64,000 nt of DNA from Gnetum montanum (taxonomy: Eukaryota > Streptophyta > Gnetopsida > Gnetales > Gnetaceae). Location: the NCBI GenBank assembly GCA_015680685.1, contig MNCI01009575.1:103883-167882 (forward strand), in the 5' to 3' direction. Positions 56,977-64,000 of this stretch are shown piece after piece. The notes beneath the pieces are model-generated. The model worked only from the letters and a program-made list of their open reading frames with translations, was not told the origin of the DNA and did no database searches. The translations under genes were made by a program, and so were the position numbers. Numbering within the stretch: the first letter of the stretch is position 1; each line of letters begins with the position of its first letter.

Positions 56977-59757
56977 ATGGCCTCGAAACATGGACAACAA
57001 GAAGGTCCTAGCCAAGGTGGAAGCAAACAAGCTCGAAAAGGTGGAAGCAAACATGCTCGAAGAGGTGGAAGATAAGGTCCTACCAGACAACATGCAGAAC
57101 AGGAGGAGCAATCATTTAGTATTCATCAAGATGAACCTCCTACCGGACGGTCCGGGCAGGTAGAAGAAGGAGCTGCTACAGTGCCTGAACTGGGACAACA
57201 ACTCATGTTGCCCCAAGATTGTGTTCAAGCTATCCGTGAGAAGTACACATTCGCTGCGGTGATTGTGGAATTGAACTTTGAATCATTTGCAGAGCTCACT
57301 CCTAAAGTTGTTAGGGATCACCTTAAAGTGTCTCCCTTATGGCCTATCCTCTCTGAAAGCGGTGTCTGGTACCTAGGAGAGACGTACCAATTTTGGCACA
57401 ATAGGGAGAAAGGAACCACTGTTAATATTTGTGGTGTGAAAGTTGACTTCTCTGTATAGGAAATTTTGAAAGTGTTAAACCTTCTGAATACAGGGCCCCA
57501 GGTTGCTCGGTTATCCACTCGTTTATACCCTAATGTGCGAAAGGATTGGTTGGAGAAGGCTTATGGTAGAGATAAAGCATTTGGTGAATTGACAACAGAA
57601 GAGAGAGTTTACTTCAAAATCGAAACATATCACCTCTTCCCTACAAAGGGCCTCAAAAGAATATCAATGTATGTGGCTAGAGGATGTGCAGTGTTGATGG
57701 GAAAGATTAATTCTAACCTACCCCATCTATATTTGACGAAGATCCTAAGGTGGTTCGAACAACGGAAGATAGGGAAGATGGCGCTGCCTTTCCCCTATCT
57801 TGTCAGAAAGCTTTGCTGATGTGCTGGTATTCAGGGATACACCAATGACATCCTCTAAAAAGCTCAAACTACTTCATATGCTGAATTGCTAAAGGCGCCA
57901 GCTCCAAGAAAAAGCATTGGCGAAGAGCTGGGACTAGAACAAGAAGAAGAACAAGTGGTTGGACCCAGTCAACCTCCAGCCACAGGTCCCAGCCAACAAC
58001 AAGAAGTAGGGCCCAGCACAGGCTAGGATCAACTGCCACCATCGCAAGACTACAGATCATCGATGAGCCATCTGAGGGCCATCGCTGAGACGGTCAGTTG
58101 GGATCACACAAACCTCTTCTGCATCATCGATGATGCCAAGTAGCCTACTATTTCATTAGATCACACAAGGGGTGAAGTCTCCATTCACATAGGAGGAGGG
58201 GAAATTAGATGGTCACAACAAATCTCAGGAAACACAACATCTTTCCAGGTGTAGTTAAAAACTGGTGAAGAGGCCACCGTGGTGGTCATGCAACACCAGA
58301 ATTCGGCAAGAGCTACAGATGTGGTCACAAACCACATCAAAGAATCCTTCAATGTACCTATTGTGCCACTAGAAGATCTCATAGGAGCACGGGATGCTCA
58401 AACTCTGGCCGGAAGCTCAATGACTCCTGCAGAAGATGAGGATGTGCTTGATAGATTGCTTCAAACAGGACAAGTAATGACATCCCTATTTGACATCCCT
58501 CAAGATGTAACAGCAATTCAGTCAGACCTTATTTCCACAAAGGGGAAGCTTGTCTTATTCGAAGTAAGGGCTGAGCATGCTGAAGCTAAAGTGCAAAAAT
58601 TACAAGAGCAGCTCGTGACCTTACAAGCAGCACAACGGGACCCTCTACAATTTGTTCTCGCAGACTAGCTAGAAAATTTTAGAATGGAGCAACTAAAAAA
58701 ATTAATTATAGAGAATAAAAAGGTGATGGAAGAAAAAAAGATGACTGTTTGGGATGCCTCCGCAGCATAGGCGCAAACCCATGTGCATTTTAAGGTACTT
58801 AAGGCCTTACAAGAAGAAAACAAATAGCTTGCGACTGACAACCTTTGGTTGACCACTGTAGAAAAGCAAAAGAATGTTCTTGATGAACACTTTCATCAAT
58901 TATGAAAACAATTCATTCAGGTCAACCGACACGTAAGCCGTTTAGCTAGAGAAAATCGAACCCTCTCGATGGAGGAGGTACACGCCATTCGTCAAAAGTC
59001 AGCGATTGAGATAAGTGCATGGAAAAATGAGGCTAAACAACATGAAAAGTTGAAGAAGCACTTTTGAGACCAGCTGGGGATGTACAAACAAATCCTAGAG
59101 AAGGAGATCCATATGGCCAAGGCCCAAATCAACATTATCAGTGCTCAACACACTGATTGGCGGGTCATATTGGACACATATGCCTTCGCCCACCAAGCGG
59201 AAGTTAAGAACCAGGACCTGTAGATCCAAGACTTGACAGAGTACATGGAGTTGGCAAACCTAAGATATGCCAACCTTGCCATGTTAACAGTAGTGTGCCC
59301 GAGGTCAGAGGTCGAGCAATAGCTAGCAACCACCCACATTAAATATGAAGCAGAATTTGCAGAGTGCAAGAAGCTGATGGAAAAATTGGATGTTGCAAAT
59401 TCTGAACTTGAGGTGGTAAAAGCAAACTACCAAGGACAAAAGGATGTCGCAATTAACTTGGCTCATTGGCTAATGGACCTTCACGAATACAAAAATAAAG
59501 CTAGAGCCTATGAGGAGGAATGACGGGTGTTCGTAGCTTGGTATGTCAAGGCCAACCAAATGTTCCCGCAACTACCCTGTTTGTGGGAGGTGCCAACTCC
59601 GTCAAACATCAAAACACTAGCATGGACAGCATAAGACCCTTGGATTGAAGAGGAGAAGCTCCAGGACATACTTCAAGATCATCAAACTTCAAAACTTGAA
59701 GCACAAGACAAAGGGAAGGCACCAATGGAGGAGCCACCACCACCAGAAACTACATGA
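56977..59757 (+). pseudogene. ORF2 of A2: plant-transposon-type domain plus long coiled coil
   Basis: 2781 nt, exactly 927 codons in one frame from ATG (56977) to TGA (59755), broken by 16 nonsense codons and no net frameshift. N-terminus Gly/Arg/Lys-rich and low complexity. Residues about 70-285 form a domain with KYTFAAVIVELNFESFAELT, a GVKVDFS-like motif, ERVYFKIETYHLFPTKGL and LPFPYLVRKLC, resembling domains annotated as putative plant transposon protein. Residues about 560-860 are charged heptad-like coiled coil; the C-terminus is Pro/Glu-rich. Codon-level agreement with B1 ORF2 shows the protein was under selection in the ancestor. Role unknown; a nucleic-acid or partner-binding accessory protein is possible. 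Confidence 0.7.
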
Positions 59758-59900
59758 GTTCCAAATTCTTGTAGTTGTAGCATATTTTGTGTGTTGTGTT
59801 TTCTTCCCACACTGCGGCATCATCCCATTTCTTTTTCCATCAATAATCCCATACCTATCCATTGTGTAATCACTGTAACTCGAGGACGAGTTTCTATTTA

Positions 59901-59912
59901 GTCGTGGGGGTA
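59901..59912 (+). other. Polypurine tract of A2
   Basis: GTCGTGGGGGTA immediately before the 3' LTR. Confidence 0.65.
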
Positions 59913-60728
59913 TGATGGGACGTGATATCGCATGGGCCACGATATCATGTCTTCCCCTGCGATATCGCGTACGTGATATCGAAGTCCGCTGCAATGTCTA
60001 TAAATAAGAAGCAGCTCTCGCTTGTTTGACAATATAGGTTAGATTGTAGCTAAACTCTGGCAGTTTGATCCCTCCATAGATAGATTATTTTCTCGTGTCT
60101 GCCCGCAATGTGGTGAATGTAATTGTATGGCATCCTTTATTCGAGTGTGACATACTTGGACACACACATGACTAACAATAAATATCGAGAATACTTCATC
60201 ATTGCAGCATTCACTTTGTTATTTATTTATTTAATTTTTATTTTCTACTTTCCTAGTTAATACTCTCTCTCATCCTTAAACTCACGTTAGACGTGGAATG
60301 AGTACGACTTGATTACGAGCATTTAAGTGTGACTACTCGGTAACCCAGTGGCGTACCTAGGATCTGCGCTTGGTAATCCTAGTGGTAGTCGTGTACGAAG
60401 TCCAAGATGTGTACGGATGATCAAGGAACGGATGCTCATCACACTTAGGCTAGATTATATTCTCTTACCTCTCTCCTCTAGAGTAGTTAATATTACTTTC
60501 CATTGCCTTCAGGAGTAGCATTAGATTAGAAACCACATCATACACCTCACTCTGGACTAAACCATACGTGACAAAGATAACACTAGTCCAGGTGGGAAGA
60601 CAACGAACTGCGACCTAAGGATAACTATCTAGGTGCCACAACTAGTCTGTCTGCAGAGTTTGATCGGATCACATGTGAGAATGCTCGTATTCGTATGGTT
60701 GAATGTACGGGTACCTTGCCACTCATAA
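59913..60728 (+). repeat. 3' LTR of A2
   Basis: 816 bp, TGATGGGACGTG...CACTCATAA (last bases decayed from CATCA). TATAAATA is at 59999-60006. The GTAGG target duplication follows at 60729-60733. Confidence 0.95.
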
Positions 60729-60733
60729 GTAGG

Positions 60734-62500
60734 CTTTCCTTCCTACATGCCAAATGATCATTCAAAGTCAAATGAAGAAAGCTCTCAAACCCATAATAAT
60801 TATAATGATAGTTAAGATTAAATGAAAGAAGGAGATCTAAACTCTAATTTTTCCACTTATAAAATGGTAAAAGATGAAACTCCTCATACATAGATCATTG
60901 ATATTGGTTTCTCAAACCACATGACTACTTTGAAGGAGAAGTTCATTACCTTTAGTTCACTAAACATAATTAGATGCATTAAAGTAGGAGATGAAGAAAA
61001 TTTAAAAATTGAAGGAATTATTAATATGCTATCACTCTTCCAAATGGCCATAAGATCAATTTTAGTGATGTATATTATGTTCTACAACATTAAAGGTCTT
61101 TTTTATTAGTTTGTGAAATTTTTAGTAGAAGGGATCAAGTTATATTTCATGATGATTTTTACATAATTACATATCGTAATTTTTACATTATCAACTTGAA
61201 GAAGTGAAAAATCAAATTCATTGTTTGAAGCATAATCTTCTAATGGTGATGAAGCCATGAATTCTCAATTTTTTTCTCCACATTCTTCAAATTTCTCTCT
61301 CTCAAGATTATGGCTTTGGAGGTTAGGCCATGCCTCCTTTATAAACATTGAGAAATTGATCATCAAGAATCAAGCAACATTAGAAGTTAAATACCCCAAA
61401 ATTGCAAATGAAATTTTCGATACATGTCTCAAAGGAAAACCAAAAGCATTACAATACAATTCTCAAAATGTAAAGAAGACAAAGACTACTTGAGCTTTTT
61501 TACATAGATTTGGTAGGCCCAATGTCAAATATTGTTCACAGAGTGAACAAATATTTTCTTATCATTGTTGATGATTTTAGTAGGTATGTGTGGATCTATT
61601 TGCTACATTATATAGATGAGACTTTTGGCATTGGTTAGAATTTCAAGAGGTTGATTGAGAATAAATTGAATATTAAAATAAAAGAAATGCAATCTAATAA
61701 AGGAGGTGAAGTTTTTAATTAGGATTGAGTATTTCTATAATGCGTATGACATAGAAAAGCCAACAACATTTGGCTATTTTCTACAAAGTAATAGAGTTGC
61801 TAACAAAAAAGATGAAGTTCTTCAAGAGATGTAAAGATGCTTACTCAAGCACCTTGTCAATAAATTTTCCAATGAAGCTCTACATGTTTCTATGTACATT
61901 CTTGATAGGCTTATCATTACATCAAGAAAAGAGCAAATGCCATATCAGCTTCTTTATGATAAGTACCAAAATTGTCTCACATGAAAGTTTTTGGATGTAT
62001 TTGTCATATGAAATCACCCAATGAATTGTCACACAAGTTAAATAATAGAAGAATAAAGTGTATTTTCTTGGTTATAGTAAACAAACTAGTGGATGCAAAT
62101 GATATGATCCAAAAGACAAGAAATAGTTCATTTTAAGAGATGTCATTTTTTATGAAGACAAGTTTGGTTTTGATAATTTTAAAGAAGAATATAGGACAAA
62201 AATTTTTCCAAAACCTTGGGTGGAAAGAGACAATTCTAAAAGTTAAATTTTATATTAAAATTTTAAAATAATATTCATAAGATCTCAAGCCATCAATCAT
62301 GTTGTATATTCAACCCTTTTTCATGAGCCAAACAATGTTCAATAGGCTCTAAAATCTAAAGTATGAAAAGAAGAAATATACAAAGAATATGATGTCATCA
62401 TGAAGAATCAAACATGGACACTTCCAGAAAGGCCCAAAGGTAAGAAGGTCATAGATGCATAGTGGCGTTTCAACACCATGTTTAATGAGGAAAATAATGT
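60734..62500 (+). pseudogene. Copia protease, integrase and start of RT of P1, decayed
   Basis: Protease: IIDIGFSNHMTTLKEKF at about 60895, where relatives have a DSG-type site, so the Ser-Gly pair is partly lost. Pre-integrase: LWLWRLGHASFINIEKL (about 61308) and FDTCLKGK. Integrase core: VDDFSRYVWIYLLH near 61570 in a shifted frame. The C-terminal integrase FLGYSKQTSGCK-like stretch lies near 62070. RT begins with TWTLPERPKGKKVIDA and WRFNTMFNEENN (62410-62500), then is cut by C2. Numerous stops and frameshifts. Confidence 0.75.
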
Positions 62501-63336
62501 TGATGAATCATGTTTTACTTAAGCTCCAATATCAAAGTAGCCACGATATCAGGTACACAATATTGGGTATGTGATATCATGGCCCAAGATGTGATATTGA
62601 GCATTCGATATTGCAGGGTTACCCTCGAGTCTATAAATATAGCCCCCGAGCACACGATTGAGAGTAGTTTTGGCAGTTTGTTAGAATATTTTCCAAGTGC
62701 CTGCAATAGGAGGTCTAAGTATGATCGGATCTTTATTCAAGCATTGATGTACCTGAACACACCATTGTGTTGGCAATAAAGATAAGCTCTTTGATTCATC
62801 CTTGTAGCACTTGCGACTTTCTTTCTTATGCATTTATATATTTTGATTTCATGAAGTTTACATTGATGTTATTCATGAAACAATTAATTTTGACTAATTA
62901 AGCAACTCATTAAACTACACAAGCATGACCCCTTCAAACATACGTGTGACACTTGGTAGCTCAGAAACGATTAGCGTTTGACAACCCAACGGTGTTTACA
63001 CAAAGTTCAAGATGTGTCTGGGAAGTGGGGATGGTTACTTGTGTTAAGCTAGATTAGATAATAGTTTACTTAGCACTTAATTACTCTCACTTTTATTCTT
63101 GTTCTAGGCAAGAAAATTGATAAAACACAAAATAATAAAAATCTTATGCCTTAGTCACACTTAACCATAAAATTATATTTCACAAGTGGGACTGGGAGAA
63201 GACAACGAATGGAAAACACACACACACTATTTAGCTTTAGTGTACTTGGTAATTAAAGTATGTGGAATTTGGCCGAATCACACATGAACACCTGTGATTT
63301 GTATGGTTGGATGTATGGGTACCTTGCCATTCATCA
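62501..63336 (+). repeat. 5' LTR of C2
   Basis: 836 bp, TGATGAATCATG...CATTCATCA. U3 palindromes (GATATCAGGTACACAATATT and others) at 62546-62615, TATAAATA at 62632-62639. It matches solo LTR C1 at 4043-4866. Confidence 0.8.
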
Positions 63337-63356
63337 TTAGCATCATTACCGGGGAC
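63337..63356 (+). other. Primer binding site of C2 (tRNA-Asp type)
   Basis: TTAGCATCATTACCGGGGAC after CATCA; decayed from the tRNA-Asp-type site. Confidence 0.75.
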
Positions 63357-63501
63357 TTTAGTTCTACGTGTGTTATCTAAACCTAATGAAACTTAGTAAC
63401 CTCATTTTTCGAACCCTAAGAGTCAAATCTTTCAAAAAAAATTATTATTACAATTAAATTGAATCTTAACCGCATCCTACATATAAATTGATTAATATAA
63501 A

Positions 63502-63648
63502 ATGTCTTCTTCTCATAGGAGCCTTTCTCCGCCCAGGTCAGACTAGATGCCTTAGCAATACCAAGTGGTATATGCTCATCTCGATGAGTATGTGCCAAAC
63601 TTCACCTTCATCTTACATCAAGGTGAAATGTTGTGGTGGCATGTCATG
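63502..63648 (+). pseudogene. N-terminal piece of a family C gag
   Basis: ATG at 63502 opens MSSSHRSLSPPRSD, then two in-frame stops (TAG), followed by QYQVVYAHLDEYVPNF and more. It does not resemble the A/B gag N-terminus (MPLLQD, MSLSQG). Position after the primer site suggests gag, but the gag core would lie beyond the A3 insertion, so this is tentative. Confidence 0.35.
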
Positions 63649-64000
63649 TGATGAGACACGATTCGCACAGGCCGCGATATCGCGCATCCCCCGTGATATC
63701 GCGTCTTTCCCTACGATATCGCGTACGCGATATTGTAATCCACTGCCATATCTATAAATAAGATGTGGCTCTCCCTTGTTCGGGATCCCAGTTTAGAAGT
63801 AGCGAAGCTTTGGTAGTTTGATCCCTCTAGAGTTAGATTTGTTCCCGTGTTTTCCCGCAGTGTGGTGAATGTAATTATACGGTGTCTTTATTCGAGTGTG
63901 CCGTACTTGGACATGCACATGACCGGCAATAAAGATCGAGATTACTTCATCATTGCAGCATTCACTTAGTTTATTTATTTGTTATTTATTTAATGTTATA
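63649..64000 (+). repeat. Family A LTR A3, start only (runs off the right edge)
   Basis: It begins TGATGAGACACG. Palindromes lie at 63673-63735, including the perfect 18-mer ATATCGCGTACGCGATAT (63716-63733), and TATAAATA at 63753-63760. It matches the A2 LTR to the window end. TCATG (63644-63648) is the possible left target duplication. This is the best-preserved palindrome set in the window, so A3 may be the youngest copy. Confidence 0.85.
63673..63760 (+). promoter_or_regulatory. LTR promoter of A3: three palindromes and TATA box
   Basis: CGATATCGCGCAT, GTGATATCGCG and ACGATATCGCGTACGCGATAT occur in series before TATAAATA (63753-63760). CpGs are largely intact here, unlike in B1. Confidence 0.6.

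Larger units (their letters stand above)
33047..60728 (+). mobile_element. Family A LTR retrotransposon copy A2 (gag + ORF2, no pol), interrupted by T1
   Basis: 5' LTR 33047-33863, primer site 33864, gag 33994-35878, T1 insertion 35879-55112, end of gag, spacer with assembly Ns, internal promoter-like module, ORF2 (56977-59757), purine tract and 3' LTR (59913-60728). Without T1 and one duplicated GGACC the element is about 8.44 kb. The two LTRs differ at about 10% of positions in their first 300 bp, mostly transitions, so the insertion is old. No enzyme domain is present; the element would depend on a partner for reverse transcription and integration. Confidence 0.9.
32270..62500 (+). mobile_element. 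Ty1/Copia element P1, split by the A2 insertion and 3' truncated
   Basis: Gag (32270-33046) rejoins protease, integrase and start of RT at 60734-62500 once A2 and one copy of GTAGG are removed. The domain order gag-protease-integrase-RT is that of Copia. It is broken again at 62501 by C2. LTRs are not identified. P1 is the oldest layer of the nest and is heavily decayed. Confidence 0.7.
62501..63648 (+). mobile_element. Family C LTR retrotransposon copy C2 (5' end), cut by A3
   Basis: LTR 62501-63336, primer site, leader and the start of a gag, then interrupted at 63649 by family A LTR A3. AATGT (62496-62500) would be its left target duplication. It inserted into the RT of P1. Confidence 0.75.

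Overview
The window reads as nuclear DNA of a flowering plant, from a gene-poor, repeat-packed region. Almost all of it is LTR retrotransposons nested in one another and decayed by stop codons and frameshifts. I found no convincing host gene, tRNA, rRNA or CRISPR array. The species cannot be named from the sequence. Three single N bases (55326, 55942, 56580) mark draft assembly joins.

Labels used below. Families A, B and C are three related LTR families (LTRs of about 800-885 bp, TGATG...CATCA ends, tRNA-Asp-type primer site, GATATCGC palindromes upstream of a TATAAATA box). A1 lies at 1-3201 (minus, runs off the left edge). B1 lies at 3745-13212 (plus), with a solo family C LTR (C1, 4043-4866) inside its 5' LTR. 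H1 is an Athila-type Ty3/gypsy remnant at about 14007-27776 without gag. It is split by L1 (17543-24076), an LTR element with no recognisable protein, bounded by TATAA duplications. A tandem-repeat field (28860-30330), a minus-strand gag scrap (30520-31405) and a palindrome-rich repeat (31510-31890) follow.

From 32.3 kb to the end is a layered nest. The oldest layer is a Copia element (P1, about 32270-33046 and 60734-62500). Into it went A2 (33047-60728, duplication GTAGG). Into the gag of A2 went T1, a 19.2-kb Tat/Ogre-type Ty3/gypsy element on the minus strand (35879-55112, duplication GGACC). The 3' part of the Copia is cut by family C copy C2 (62501 on), which is itself cut by A3 (63649 to the edge).

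Families A and B look non-autonomous. They carry gag and a second long protein (ORF2: a domain resembling plant 'putative transposon protein' domains, then coiled coil) but no protease, reverse transcriptase or integrase. ORF2 has its own upstream palindrome-plus-TATA module resembling the LTR promoter. T1 has gag, protease, RT, RNase H plus an archaeal-type RNase H, and integrase. Between protease and RT it also carries a plus-strand (antisense) gene with five likely introns. The main observations are this antisense spliced gene, the internal promoter module of families A/B, the nonsense spectrum of ORF2 (all 16 stops one C-to-T step from Gln or Arg codons), and a wrongly oriented assembly segment at 55327-55941.
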